From: JAAOIF01 sp965206195 | Lineage (GTDB): Bacteria > Pseudomonadota > Gammaproteobacteria > PS1 > Pseudothioglobaceae | Assembly (NCBI GenBank): GCA_965206195.1 | Contig: CBDBIZ010000011.1 | Coordinates: 1,364,001 to 1,428,000 of the forward strand | DNA: 64,000 nucleotides | Reading direction: 5' to 3' | In this document: piece after piece, positions 55,006 through 64,000 of the stretch | Position numbering within the stretch: position 1 is the first letter of the stretch | Layout: each line of letters opens with the position of its first letter | Notes under the pieces: model-generated | Told to the model about the DNA's origin: nothing | The model's database searches: none | Seen by the model: the letters and a program-made list of their open reading frames with translations, nothing else | Made by a program: the position numbers and the translations under genes

Positions 55006-56037
55006 ATGAAGGCCGAGATTGAGGAAATTTTAGACGATTACAGACAAGGTAAGATGATTATCTTAATGGATGATGAAGACCGCGAAAATGAGGGTGATTT
55101 AATCATTCCTGCTGCTGGCGTTACTAAAGAAGACATTAACTTTATGGCAACCCATGGTCGTGGTTTGATTTGTCTAACACTCACACAAGAACGTTGCGAG
55201 CAACTGAACTTGCCACTTATGGTATCGCAAAATAATGATACTAATTGTACTAATTTTACCGTTTCGATTGAAGCAGCAACTGGCGTGACCACGGGTATTT
55301 CAGCAGCAGATAGGGCAAAAACAATATTAGATGCTGTTGCACCAGAAGCCAAGCCGAAAGATATTGTGCAACCAGGGCATATTTTCCCGCTCATGGCGCA
55401 ACCAGGTGGAGTATTGATTCGCGCAGGACATACTGAAGCAGGCTGTGATTTAGCCCGTCTTGCTGGCTTAGAGCCAGCTTCTGTGATTGTTGAAATCTTA
55501 AACGAAGATGGCACAATGGCGCGGCGTGATGATTTAGAGATTTTTGCACAAAAACACAATATAAAATGGGGTACGATTGAAGATTTGATCTCTTATCGGG
55601 TGGAAAATGAAAAAACTATTAAGCGCGTCAGTGAGCGTGATTTTGACACCCAATACGGACAATTTAAGCTGGTTTCATTTTTAGACAGCATTCATCATGA
55701 AACACATTTGGCTTTAGTTAAAGGCGAGATTACCGATGATGGCGTAACTTGCGTACGTGTGCATATGGAAAATGTGCTAAGCGATATTTTGCAAGAACGC
55801 TCCTTGGCACTTAGTGCGACCGATGCGCTCAAACATATTGCCGCTAAAGACAGTGGCGTGTTTGTGTTGTTACGTCAAAATAAAGGCAGTAATGATGTCA
55901 AAACTTACGGCGTTGGTGCACAAATTTTGTCTGATCTAGGGGTTGGGAAAATGCGTATTTTAGGCAGTCCGCGCAAACTTAATGCTTCAAAAGGTTTTGG
56001 TTTAGAGGTTGTTGAATATATTACGGATGGGAAATAA
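55006..56037 (+). CDS. ribB: 3,4-dihydroxy-2-butanone 4-phosphate synthase with degenerate GTP cyclohydrolase II domain
   Basis: 343 residues. The N-terminal DHBP synthase domain (about 1-200) has the acidic loop DDEDRENEGDLIIPA, THGRGLICLTLT, and RAGHTEAGCDLARLAG, so it is active by motif. The C-terminal GCHII-like domain lacks the three zinc cysteines: the place of HSECLTGD is taken by VHMENVLSDIL. Such a domain cannot do the cyclohydrolase reaction, so a separate ribA is needed elsewhere. The arrangement is common in Proteobacteria. It overlaps ribH by one base. Confidence 0.93.
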   Translation: MKAEIEEILDDYRQGKMIILMDDEDRENEGDLIIPAAGVTKEDINFMATHGRGLICLTLTQERCEQLNLPLMVSQNNDTNCTNFTVSIEAATGVTTGISAADRAKTILDAVAPEAKPKDIVQPGHIFPLMAQPGGVLIRAGHTEAGCDLARLAGLEPASVIVEILNEDGTMARRDDLEIFAQKHNIKWGTIEDLISYRVENEKTIKRVSERDFDTQYGQFKLVSFLDSIHHETHLALVKGEITDDGVTCVRVHMENVLSDILQERSLALSATDALKHIAAKDSGVFVLLRQNKGSNDVKTYGVGAQILSDLGVGKMRILGSPRKLNASKGFGLEVVEYITDGK

Positions 56038-56513
56038 TGGATTTTAAATTTGACAAAAATGCTAATCGTGGTTTTTTACACAACAAAAAAGTGGCGATTA
56101 TTGTGGGTTATTTTTACCAAGAAATTGGCGATAAACTTTTAGCAGCGGCAAAAAAAACCCTTGCTAAATATGGCATTGGTAACAATAACGTTAATGTGTT
56201 TTATGTTCCAGGTGCATTTGAAATCCCACTACTTGCTAAAAAGCTTGCTAAAAGTAAACAATACCACGGCATTGTTACCCTAGGTGCGGTGATTAATGGT
56301 GAAACTCCGCATTTTGATTTTATTTGCAATGAATGTGCGCGTGGCATAGCAGACGTATCGTACCAATATGAAATACCAACAGCCTTTGGTGTATTAACCA
56401 CTTTAAACATGGAGCAAACCATCGGCAGGGCAGGTGGTTATAAAGGCAATAAAGGCACAGAGGCAACCATGGCAATGATTGAAATGCTGTATTTACTTGA
56501 CAAAGCCAACTAA
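56037..56513 (+). CDS. ribH: 6,7-dimethyl-8-ribityllumazine synthase
   Basis: Condenses the ribB product with the pyrimidine to form lumazine. 158 residues with the phosphate/substrate loops VFYVPGAFEIPLLAKKLA, GAVINGETPHFDFICNE and FGVLTTLNMEQTIGRAGG. The catalytic His is in ETPHFD. The order ribE-ribB-ribH-nusB is conserved in Gammaproteobacteria. Confidence 0.97.
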   Translation: MDFKFDKNANRGFLHNKKVAIIVGYFYQEIGDKLLAAAKKTLAKYGIGNNNVNVFYVPGAFEIPLLAKKLAKSKQYHGIVTLGAVINGETPHFDFICNECARGIADVSYQYEIPTAFGVLTTLNMEQTIGRAGGYKGNKGTEATMAMIEMLYLLDKAN

Positions 56514-56514
56514 A

Positions 56515-56946
56515 GTGGTTTTTACAACTCCAAAGCACCGTTCACGTGAACGTGTCGTACAAGCCTTGTATCAATATTTAGTGTCGGACGGCGAAGTATT
56601 GCAAATCGAACAGCAATTCTTAAACCAAAAATCTGGCAAAATTTCAAAGGCTTTTTTTTCCAATCTATTTCTTAATATCTTAAAAAATCGTACAGAATTA
56701 GACGAACTAATCGCTCCAACCATTAACCGAGAAATAGACACACTTGGTTCAGTCGAACATGCAATCTTATATTTAGGTGCCTACGAGTTGCAAAATAGCA
56801 TTGAAGTTCCTTACAAGGTGGTGATTAACGAAGCTCTTGAGATCGCCAAATTATATGGCGCAGAAGGTGCTTTTAAACTCATCAATAACTCGTTAGACAA
56901 ACTCGCACAAATACTTAGAAAAATTGAAACAGATACCAAAAGTTAA
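56515..56946 (+). CDS. nusB: Transcription antitermination factor NusB
   Basis: RNA-binding all-helical protein that, with NusE, loads on boxA of rRNA leaders. 143 residues with the Arg-rich N-terminus HRSRERVVQALYQYLVS, the ERVVLALYQ-like family opening, and the C-terminal VVINEALEIAKLYGAEGAFKLINNSLDKLA. I chose GTG 56515, one base after the ribH stop. An in-frame ATG at 56479 would overlap ribH by 35 bp. Confidence 0.95.
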   Translation: MVFTTPKHRSRERVVQALYQYLVSDGEVLQIEQQFLNQKSGKISKAFFSNLFLNILKNRTELDELIAPTINREIDTLGSVEHAILYLGAYELQNSIEVPYKVVINEALEIAKLYGAEGAFKLINNSLDKLAQILRKIETDTKS

Positions 56947-57142
56947 TCTTTCTTAAATTCACATCATAAGTGCAACTTTGGGTATAAAACCTGACTAAAA
57001 TTCCTAAAAAAACAGCCAATTTGAATTACTAATTCTTAAGGTGTGGTAATATTCACCTTTTTAGTTTCAGCTCTAAGTATGTAGAGTGCATAAATATATT
57101 TTTCCAGTTGCTAATGTGTAAAATTATTGGCTTTATGCTTTA

Positions 57143-57610
57143 ATGAGAAAACTGATGTCTAATTCTGACCCTAATGAAACCGATGCATTTTCAGCTGATT
57201 TATCTAGTGGCTTGGCTGCTTTTGATTCGAAAAACTTTTCCATGGCGTACCAATTATTAGCGCCACTTGCACAGCAAGGCAATGCTGAAGCATTGTGGCG
57301 TTTGGGTATGATGCAGATGAATGGACTTGGTATGGTTGTAAATCAGCCACTCGGTTTGGAGAATTTTATGCAAGCTGCTAAGCAGGGACACGCCTTTGCA
57401 CATCATATGATTGGGGTGGCTTATATGACTGGTGAAGGGGTGGAAAAAGACATCAAGCAGGCGATTAAGTGGTTTGAAAAAGCGGCGAATAATTTTGATT
57501 TACCAGGTGCAATGCTCGCCTTAGGCATGTTATATGAAGACGGCAAAGAAGTAGCAAAAGATATTGACAAAGCACAAGCATGGTACGCCAAAGCAGAAAA
57601 AATCACTTAA
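57143..57610 (+). CDS. Sel1-repeat protein
   Basis: 155 residues without signal peptide. Sel1-type TPR repeats begin near 34 (SMAYQLLAPLAQQGNAEALWRLGMM), then ENFMQAAKQGHAFAHHMIGVAYMTG, then AIKWFEKAANNFDLPGAMLALGMLYEDG and a final AQAWYAKAEK. These are usually protein-interaction scaffolds. It precedes gltX by 13 bp. A second ATG five codons in is possible. The 196 bp gap upstream (56947-57142) shows no other gene. Confidence 0.85.
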   Translation: MRKLMSNSDPNETDAFSADLSSGLAAFDSKNFSMAYQLLAPLAQQGNAEALWRLGMMQMNGLGMVVNQPLGLENFMQAAKQGHAFAHHMIGVAYMTGEGVEKDIKQAIKWFEKAANNFDLPGAMLALGMLYEDGKEVAKDIDKAQAWYAKAEKIT

Positions 57611-57623
57611 ATTTATTGTCGTC

Positions 57624-58994
57624 ATGAAATCAAGATTTGCCCCATCACCGACTGGATATTTGCATATTGGTGGTGCTAGAACAGCATTGTTTGCTTGGTT
57701 ATGGGCAAAAAAGCAGCAAGGTGAGTTTATTTTACGTATTGAAGACACTGATTTAGAACGCTCAACTCAAACATCGGTTGATGCTATTTTAGCCAGTATG
57801 AAATGGCTTGGGATGGATTATGATAAAGGGCCTTATTATCAAACCCAGCGCTTTGGGCGCTACCAAATGGTTATTCAACAACTATTAGATGAAGATAGAG
57901 CTTATTATTGTGAATGTTCTACTGTGCGTTTGCAAAAGTTAAGAGCAGCATTAATCACCAAAGGCGAAAAAGCCAAATACGATGGACATTGCCAGCATAA
58001 AAGTCTTACCTCAGGCGTGGTGCGTTTTCGTAATCCTGCTCAGGGTAATGTGATATTTTCAGACTTAGTGAAAGGTGATATTAGGGTTGATAATAAAGAA
58101 TTAGATGATTTAATTATTGCGCGTAGTGATGGCTCGCCGACCTATAATTTAACCGTGGTAGTGGATGACCATGATATGGAGATTGATTGCGTGATTCGTG
58201 GTGATGACCACATCAATAATACCCCTAGGCAAATTAACCTTTATCAAGCACTCAATTGGGATTTGCCAGAATTTGCGCATTTGCCGATGATTTTGGGTGA
58301 TGATGGTACGCGACTTTCTAAGCGTCATGGTGCAGTAAGTGTGATGGCATATCGTGATGCAGGTTTTTTACCGGAAGCACTGCTGAATTATTTGGTGCGT
58401 CTGGGCTGGTCACATGGTGATCAAGAGGTATTTTCAAAGTCTGAAATGATTAACTTATTTGAGCTTAAGGATGTGAATAAAGCACCTAGTAGTTTTAATC
58501 GAGACAAATTACTTTGGCTTAATCAAGAACATATTAAAAGTATAGATATATCGGTTTTAATCCATCAATTAACTTGGCATCTTGAGCAGCAAAATATTGA
58601 CGTAAGTACTGGTCCGAAACTCTATAAAGTGGTTAACGCTTTGAAGGGACGATGTAGAACTTTGCTTGAAATGGTTGATGGGCTGAAAATGTTTTATCAA
58701 GATTTTACAGTGTTTGACAAAAAACTCGCCAATCAGCAATTTAACAATAAAGTCCCACTTGAATTATTATTGGCAAAACTCACCAAGTTAGATGACTGGC
58801 AAGCGCAGCAAATTAAGGCAATTATTCAGCAAGTTTGCGATGAGTTAAGTATTGGTTTTGGCAAAGTAGGGCAGCCATTTCGCTTAGCACTTAGTGGCGA
58901 TGGCAATGCGGGTAATATTGATAAAGTTGCTGAGCTTGTTGGCAAGCAGCGAGTCCTGGCTAGAGTTAAAATGGCACTTGATTATAAGGTTTAA
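57624..58994 (+). CDS. gltX: Glutamyl-tRNA synthetase
   Basis: Class I aminoacyl-tRNA synthetase, 456 residues. HIGH is HIGGARTA in RFAPSPTGYLHIGG (residues 4-17), and the KMSKS-like motif is RLSKRHG. The fold and the C-terminal anticodon-binding region (HLEQQNIDVSTG onward) are complete. The zinc-like region CECSTVRLQKLR has two Cys only. I chose ATG 57624 so that the signature starts at residue 4. Slightly shorter than E. coli (471). Confidence 0.97.
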   Translation: MKSRFAPSPTGYLHIGGARTALFAWLWAKKQQGEFILRIEDTDLERSTQTSVDAILASMKWLGMDYDKGPYYQTQRFGRYQMVIQQLLDEDRAYYCECSTVRLQKLRAALITKGEKAKYDGHCQHKSLTSGVVRFRNPAQGNVIFSDLVKGDIRVDNKELDDLIIARSDGSPTYNLTVVVDDHDMEIDCVIRGDDHINNTPRQINLYQALNWDLPEFAHLPMILGDDGTRLSKRHGAVSVMAYRDAGFLPEALLNYLVRLGWSHGDQEVFSKSEMINLFELKDVNKAPSSFNRDKLLWLNQEHIKSIDISVLIHQLTWHLEQQNIDVSTGPKLYKVVNALKGRCRTLLEMVDGLKMFYQDFTVFDKKLANQQFNNKVPLELLLAKLTKLDDWQAQQIKAIIQQVCDELSIGFGKVGQPFRLALSGDGNAGNIDKVAELVGKQRVLARVKMALDYKV

Positions 58995-59007
58995 TTAACG
59001 ATTGATA

Positions 59008-61530
59008 ATGCCCCTAGAGAGCTTTAAAACTCAATACCAACAATTGCAAAATACATTGCAACAGCGATTTTTAGACAATCCTAATAACATTGAGACACTG
59101 ATTAATGAACGTAGTCAAGGCGTTGACAAGTTGCTAAGTGATATTTACACCAAATTACAAATAGACGATAAGCTGTGTCTGGTGGCTGTTGGTGGCTATG
59201 GAAGAGAAGAACTACACCTTTATTCTGATATTGATTTGTTAATTTTGATTCCAGATGGAGCGCATCAACAATATCAGCATGATATTGCCAAATTTTTAAC
59301 TTTTTTATGGGACATCGGCTTAGAAGTAGGACATGCCGCGCGAGATATTAGCGATTGTGTTGTTGAAATCCAAAATTTAAGCGTGGTGACTAATTTATTG
59401 GAATCACGATTTCTATTCGGCAAAAAAGCTTTATTTACACAGATGAAATCCATGATTAAGACCAGCAATTGGTCCTCTCAATCATTTTTGATAGGTAAGC
59501 AAAAAGAGCAACACAATCGCCATCTTAATTATGCTGATACTGCTTATAGTTTGGAGCCTAACCTCAAAGAAAGCCCAGGTGGACTTAGAGATATTCAAAC
59601 GGTCTTTTGGGTGGCAAAATGGTATTTCAATGTTAATACAATGCGTGATTTGGTGGCTGAATCTTATCTAAGTGCGGATGAATATGGTTTATTAAAACAT
59701 GCTCAGTTATTTTTGTGGAAATTGCGTTTTGCCCTACATATAATTACCAATCGTCGAGAAGACAAAATCGCCTTTCAATACCAAAATCAACTAAGCGCTA
59801 TGTTGGGTTATGTTGATAATAAGGTGATGGCAGTTGAGCAGCTAATGAAAGATTATTATCAGACCGTGACCAAGGTATCTCGCCTGAATGACATATTGCT
59901 GCAATTATTAAAAGATCGGGTGTTACATACGCAAAATTTAAATGCGCGTTTTTTGATTAGTTATGGCTACATTCAAGCAAATAACCTGCAAATTTTTAAA
60001 AAGCAACCGATGGCTTTTATTGAAATATTCTTACTGATTGCTAAGCACAACTATATCCATGGCATTGGCGTTAGCACGCTTAGGCAAATGCAAGCCGATA
60101 TTGAGGTAATTGATGAAAATTATTATAAAAAACGTCAAAATAATAGTCTTTTTATTGAGTTATTGCAGCAAAAACAGGGAATCAACAAAGCACTTAAATT
60201 GATGAATCGATACGGCATATTAGAACGTTATATTCCAGTATTTGGCAACATTATGGGGCTGATGCAATATGATTTATTTCATGCTTATACGGTTGATCAA
60301 CACACTTTGTTTGTGATTCGTAATCTTAGACGTTTTTTTGTTGATGAATTTTCCAAAGAGTTTGAACTCTGTAGCAGTATTGCTAAAACCATTGCCAAGC
60401 CAGAGATTTTACTCTTAGCCGGTTTGTTTCATGATATTGCCAAAGGTAGAGGCGGTGACCACGCCCAGTTAGGCGCTGTGGATGCGCAAGTTTTTTGTAA
60501 ACATCATCAGCTTAAAACCGGTGATACAACTCTTGTATCTGATTTGGTAATGCAGCATTTATTAATGTCTCAAACAGTACAAAAACAAGATTTAGAAGAT
60601 TTTGAGGTGATTGAAAAATTTTGTCAAACAGTCAAAACTGTTCAGTTTTTAGAGTTTTTATACTTACTCACAGTGGCAGATATTCGCGCTACCAGAGATG
60701 ATTTGTGGAATGATTGGAAAGATTCATTACTTAAAAAATTGTTTTATAAAGCCAAAACATACCTGCTAACTGACAGCAATACTAAACCGGTTAATAAAAG
60801 CCAAGCAGTTGAAAAAATTAAGCAAACAGTTACTGTTGGAATGTGTACTCAAGGCTATGACAATGAATCAGTATTACAAGTACTAGATACATTACCGAAA
60901 GATTATTTTTTGCGTTATGAAATTGATGAAATATGCTGGCAGTTAGCGCAAGTGATGAAACTAAATGATAAAAATATCAACATATCTTCACGCGTATCTG
61001 AGCAAAATGTGGTTGATATTTTTATTTATGGTGACGATTCAAAAGACTTATTTTTCAAATTGGTTAGTATCATTGAAAAACTCGGGCTAAATATTGTTGA
61101 TGCCAAGATACTGACCAGTAAAAACCACAAAGCTTATAACACTATTAGCGTTTTGCAGGATAATTTATTGCAACAAATTAATCTCAATCAAGTGATAGAA
61201 AATGAGTTTGATAAAACTGATACAAGTTTACAAAAAACCAGTGCTAAACTTGTATATCGGCATTTTGAGCACAACAAAATAGACATTGTTTTTACTCATA
61301 ATAAAAAATGGAATCTGACTAAAATAGAAATAAATATGGTTGATAAACAAGGGTTATTATCAGCTATTGCGTATATTTTTCACCAATTAAATATTGATTT
61401 GGTAAATGCTAGAGTTGCCACTATGGGTGCGCGCGTGGAAGATATTTTCTTTGTGAGTAATGCCAACAAACAACCTTTAAGCAAGGCAGAGCAACAAGTA
61501 TTAAAACAAACACTTAGGGAAAAACTATAA
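59008..61530 (+). CDS. glnD: Bifunctional uridylyltransferase / UMP-removing enzyme GlnD
   Basis: Senses glutamine and (de)uridylylates PII, controlling GlnA activity. 840 residues. N-terminal nucleotidyltransferase motif GGYGREELHLYSDIDLLIL (near 55-73), NLKESPGGLRDIQTVFW, central HD domain LLLAGLFHDIAKGRGGDHAQLG, and two C-terminal ACT domains (VVDIFIYGDDSKDLFFKL and KIEINMVDKQGLLSAIAYIF). The G in GRGELH is E here (GREELH). It pairs functionally with glnA at 46057. Confidence 0.96.
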   Translation: MPLESFKTQYQQLQNTLQQRFLDNPNNIETLINERSQGVDKLLSDIYTKLQIDDKLCLVAVGGYGREELHLYSDIDLLILIPDGAHQQYQHDIAKFLTFLWDIGLEVGHAARDISDCVVEIQNLSVVTNLLESRFLFGKKALFTQMKSMIKTSNWSSQSFLIGKQKEQHNRHLNYADTAYSLEPNLKESPGGLRDIQTVFWVAKWYFNVNTMRDLVAESYLSADEYGLLKHAQLFLWKLRFALHIITNRREDKIAFQYQNQLSAMLGYVDNKVMAVEQLMKDYYQTVTKVSRLNDILLQLLKDRVLHTQNLNARFLISYGYIQANNLQIFKKQPMAFIEIFLLIAKHNYIHGIGVSTLRQMQADIEVIDENYYKKRQNNSLFIELLQQKQGINKALKLMNRYGILERYIPVFGNIMGLMQYDLFHAYTVDQHTLFVIRNLRRFFVDEFSKEFELCSSIAKTIAKPEILLLAGLFHDIAKGRGGDHAQLGAVDAQVFCKHHQLKTGDTTLVSDLVMQHLLMSQTVQKQDLEDFEVIEKFCQTVKTVQFLEFLYLLTVADIRATRDDLWNDWKDSLLKKLFYKAKTYLLTDSNTKPVNKSQAVEKIKQTVTVGMCTQGYDNESVLQVLDTLPKDYFLRYEIDEICWQLAQVMKLNDKNINISSRVSEQNVVDIFIYGDDSKDLFFKLVSIIEKLGLNIVDAKILTSKNHKAYNTISVLQDNLLQQINLNQVIENEFDKTDTSLQKTSAKLVYRHFEHNKIDIVFTHNKKWNLTKIEINMVDKQGLLSAIAYIFHQLNIDLVNARVATMGARVEDIFFVSNANKQPLSKAEQQVLKQTLREKL

Positions 61531-61629
61531 AATAAACCAAACATCTATTAAAATAGACGCTATAATAGCGACATCCAACAGTTCTGTTGTGCTTTAGATT
61601 ATTTATTTTTAGATCATATTACCAAGCCT

Positions 61630-61956
61630 ATGAATGACAAAATTAAAGTAGTAACCGATGCTTCTTTTGAAGCAGATGTGGTGAGTTCATCAACAGCAGT
61701 TTTAGTAGATTTTTGGGCGCCTTGGTGTGGTCCTTGTAAAGCGTTAGCACCGGTATTAGATGAAATTGCTGATGAATATGATGGCAAAATTATAATTGCC
61801 AAAATCAATGTTGATGAAAACCCTGAAACACCGCCTAAGTATGGTATTCGTGGCATTCCAACTACACTGTTATTTAAAAATGGTGCGGTTGAAGCAACCA
61901 AAATGGGCGCATTGACAAAAGCAGAACTAAGCACTTTTATTGATACCAATATTTAA
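61630..61956 (+). CDS. trxA: Thioredoxin 1
   Basis: 108-residue thiol-disulfide reductant with active site WCGPC (Cys33, Cys36), VDFWAPWCGPCKALAPVL, conserved Asp27, and cis-Pro in IRGIPTTLLFKNG. The 99 bp before it holds GCTATAATAGC (61559-61569), whose TATAAT could be a -10 element without a clear -35. It is next to rho, the classical E. coli trxA-rho order. Confidence 0.98.
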   Translation: MNDKIKVVTDASFEADVVSSSTAVLVDFWAPWCGPCKALAPVLDEIADEYDGKIIIAKINVDENPETPPKYGIRGIPTTLLFKNGAVEATKMGALTKAELSTFIDTNI

Positions 61957-62098
61957 CTCTACAAACTATTTTATTAAACCACTTTTTTTAAAAACCATCA
62001 CGTTTATCACCTCTTAAATACTTGATAAAGCCCTTGTAATTTTATAACACCCCTATGTTGGTTGCTTTGACTGACACTTTTTAGCTATTGAAAACTTC

Positions 62099-63361
62099 AT
62101 GAAACTATCTGAACTTAAACGCTCAAGTCCTGAGCAATTATTAGAATTGGCACAATCTTTAGGCATTGAAAATATTTCTCGCGCCAAAAAACAAACCCTT
62201 ATTTTTTCGATTTTAAAAGCCAAAGCCACTAGCAATGAAGAAGTATTAGGTGATGGTGTGCTGGATATATTGCAAGAAGGCTACGGTTTTTTAAGGTCTG
62301 CTGATGACTCTTATGTTTCTGGACCTGATGATATTTATGTTTCACCCAATCAAATTAGACGTTTTAATCTTAGTACGGGTGATTTGGTAACTGGTAAGAT
62401 TCGCGCCCCTAAAAAAAGCGAAAAGTATTTTGCCTTAATCAAAGTTGACGAAGTGAATGGCGAAGACTCAGATAATGTCAGAAGTAGAATTCCTTTTGCC
62501 TCACTCACACCACTACATCCGAATGAGCGTATCACTTTGGAAATTGGCAATGGCGGCACAGAGGACATTACCGCTAGAGTAATCGACTTGGTGGCACCAT
62601 TTGGCAAAGGACAACGCGGATTATTGGTCGCACCACCAAAAGCTGGTAAAACCATGATTATGCAAAATATTGCTGCTTCAATCGCGCGTAATCACGTTGA
62701 ATGCGAATTGATTGTATTGTTGATTGACGAGCGTCCTGAAGAAGTAACAGAAATGGAGCGTACAGTGCGTGGTGAAGTGATTGCCAGCACTTTTGATGAG
62801 CCAGCAAAACGTCATGTTCAAGTGGCTGAAATGGTGATTGCGAAAGCAAAAAGACGCGCAGAACAAGGTAAAGACGTGGTGATTTTACTGGATTCAATTA
62901 CCCGTCTTGCACGTGCTTATAATACCGTTGCACCTTCGTCTGGCAAGGTTCTCACTGGTGGTGTTGATGCCAATGCTTTGCAACGGCCAAAACGCTTTTT
63001 TGGTGCGGCTAGAAACATTGAAAATGGTGGCAGTGTGACCATTATTGCTACTGCTTTGGTGGATACTGGCTCGAAGATGGACGAGGTAATTTATCAAGAA
63101 TTTAAAGGCACAGGCAATATGGAGCTGCATCTTGAACGCCGACTGAGTGAGAAGCGTATTTTCCCAGCTATTAATATTAATGCCTCAGGTACGCGTCGTG
63201 AAGAACTAATTACCAGCAATATGGAATTACAAAAAATGTGGATTTTACGTAAAATTCTACATCCGATGGATACGGTTGAAGCAGCAGAATTTTTAATTGA
63301 TCGCCTTAAACTTAGCAAAACCAATAATGATTTTTTTGCCTCCATGTCGCAAAAGAAATAA
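62099..63361 (+). CDS. rho: Transcription termination factor Rho
   Basis: Hexameric RNA helicase, 420 residues like E. coli (419). The N-terminal RNA-binding part includes GVLDILQEGYGFLRSADDSYVSGPDDIYVSP. The ATPase has Walker A APPKAGKTMI, Walker B VVILLDSITRLARAYN, and the Q-loop region GGVDANALQRPKRFFGAARN. The 142 bp leader (61957-62098) holds a TTGATA-like and a TATAAC-like hexamer spaced about 15 bp, not convincing as a promoter. Confidence 0.98.
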   Translation: MKLSELKRSSPEQLLELAQSLGIENISRAKKQTLIFSILKAKATSNEEVLGDGVLDILQEGYGFLRSADDSYVSGPDDIYVSPNQIRRFNLSTGDLVTGKIRAPKKSEKYFALIKVDEVNGEDSDNVRSRIPFASLTPLHPNERITLEIGNGGTEDITARVIDLVAPFGKGQRGLLVAPPKAGKTMIMQNIAASIARNHVECELIVLLIDERPEEVTEMERTVRGEVIASTFDEPAKRHVQVAEMVIAKAKRRAEQGKDVVILLDSITRLARAYNTVAPSSGKVLTGGVDANALQRPKRFFGAARNIENGGSVTIIATALVDTGSKMDEVIYQEFKGTGNMELHLERRLSEKRIFPAININASGTRREELITSNMELQKMWILRKILHPMDTVEAAEFLIDRLKLSKTNNDFFASMSQKK

Positions 63362-63454
63362 AGCTATCAAGAGTTTTTTAAAGATATGCTTTAGTTTATA
63401 CTGATACCTCTACCTTCTAGTGGGCGTTAAAAGCGTTAAGAGAATATTAGGATT

Positions 63455-64000
63455 ATGATGCAGCTAAAAGCTGTCTTTAAGCAAATCTTTGAATCTATCA
63501 ATAGTATTATTGCTAGATATTTAATGCGTCACGTATTGATATTGTTGATTGTGGTTTTTCTGGTGATTGGTTTAATTATCTTTGGCAATCAATTGGTGTT
63601 GGTGGTCAAAGAAAGTCTAAAACAGGGTATTGCCGTTGCTGAGCTATTTCCATTGATTAGTTTTAAGATGATTAGAGATATACCTTTAATCTTATCTCTG
63701 TCGTTATTTTTGGCTATTATTCTGGCATTGAGTAAGCTGTATCAAGGCTCTGAGGTAATTGTCATGAATGCTATGGGGATTGGCGATAAGCACTTTATGT
63801 TAATGATTCAGCCAGTTGTCATGAGTGTGTTTTTGTTGGTTTTGTTTTTAACCACTGTTGTAGTGCCTTGGTCTAAGGAGCAAAGAGATTTGATTATGGA
63901 TCGTAGTGAAAATGCCTCGCAATTTTCATTCATCAAGCAAGGAGAATTTCAATCTTTTAAAGAGGGTGATATTGTTTTTTACACCTCTAAAGTTAAAGAC
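63455..64000 (+). CDS. lptF: LPS export ABC transporter permease LptF, N-terminal part
   Basis: An open frame of 182 codons from ATG 63455 (or 63458) to the window end. It has an N-terminal membrane anchor RYLMRHVLILLIVVFLVIGL, then LSLFLAIILALSKLYQGSEVIVMNAMGIGDKHF and a segment near 124-141, the usual layout of LptF/LptG (YjgP/YjgQ). The family coupling-region EVIVMNAMGIG is recognisable. LptF rather than LptG is inferred from position as the first gene. Confidence 0.8.
   Translation, partial: MMQLKAVFKQIFESINSIIARYLMRHVLILLIVVFLVIGLIIFGNQLVLVVKESLKQGIAVAELFPLISFKMIRDIPLILSLSLFLAIILALSKLYQGSEVIVMNAMGIGDKHFMLMIQPVVMSVFLLVLFLTTVVVPWSKEQRDLIMDRSENASQFSFIKQGEFQSFKEGDIVFYTSKVKD

Noticed and set aside
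1..64000. tRNA or rRNA genes
   Set aside because: Reading both strands by eye I saw no cloverleaf with a T-arm and no rRNA signature in any gap. A covariance-model scan would be decisive.

Overview
The window is a chromosomal segment of a low-G+C Gram-negative bacterium. Outer-membrane assembly genes (bamA, ompH, rseP), the lipid A genes lpxA and lpxD, and the gene orders pdxA-ksgA-apaG-apaH, ybeD-lipB-lipA and ribE-ribB-ribH-nusB point to a Gammaproteobacterium. The compact layout, AT-rich coding and frequent TTG/GTG starts fit a small-genome marine lineage such as the SUP05/Thioglobus sulfur-oxidiser and mussel-symbiont group. That placement is an inference: no sulfur-oxidation or rRNA gene is present to confirm it. 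I found no tRNA, rRNA or CRISPR array.

Layout. (1) 1-9451, minus strand: an envelope operon read as DUF971 gene-rseP-bamA-ompH-lpxD-fabZ-lpxA-murJ-yggX-gmk, then a truncated unknown gene. dapF is divergent from it. (2) 10495-18560, accessory region: a 2055-residue lipoprotein built from Ig-like domains in a four-domain super-repeat, visibly richer in G+C than its neighbours. Two REP-associated tyrosine transposase (RAYT) elements follow, with terminal inverted repeats and related hairpins. The second sits between two copies of the junction joining the first element's tail to the apaH tail. (3) 18456-21788, minus strand: pdxA-ksgA-apaG-apaH, with degenerate extra copies of the ksgA 3' end between ksgA and apaG. 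(4) 21931-28282: an RND efflux pair (adaptor and pump) and a beta-propeller lipoprotein, with several 65-66 bp spaced duplications around them. (5) 28465-30276, minus strand: lipoate genes ybeD-lipB-lipA. (6) 30344-33075: MoxR ATPase, VWA/metallopeptidase-like protein and rhodanese. (7) 33139-50845: housekeeping genes in short, alternately oriented units (ilvD, GNAT-rnt, plsC, gph-rmuC-SDR, suhB, trmJ, htpG, xerC-tsaC-hemF-tusA-like, glnA, bioB, ftsW-murG). (8) 50965-64000, plus strand: ybiT, a zeta-like kinase with a 56-residue partner, yihY, ribE-ribB-ribH-nusB, a Sel1 protein, gltX, glnD, trxA, rho and the start of lptF.

Most genes serve cell-envelope biogenesis, cofactor synthesis (riboflavin, lipoate, biotin, PLP, haem) and nitrogen regulation (glnA, glnD). 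The unusual content is concentrated at 10.5-20.1 kb, 26.4-28.5 kb and 52.5-53.6 kb. These hold a giant surface or periplasmic repeat lipoprotein, RAYT elements that have remodelled the end of apaH, repeated short duplications at the 3' ends of genes, and a small toxin-antitoxin-like pair translationally linked to yihY.
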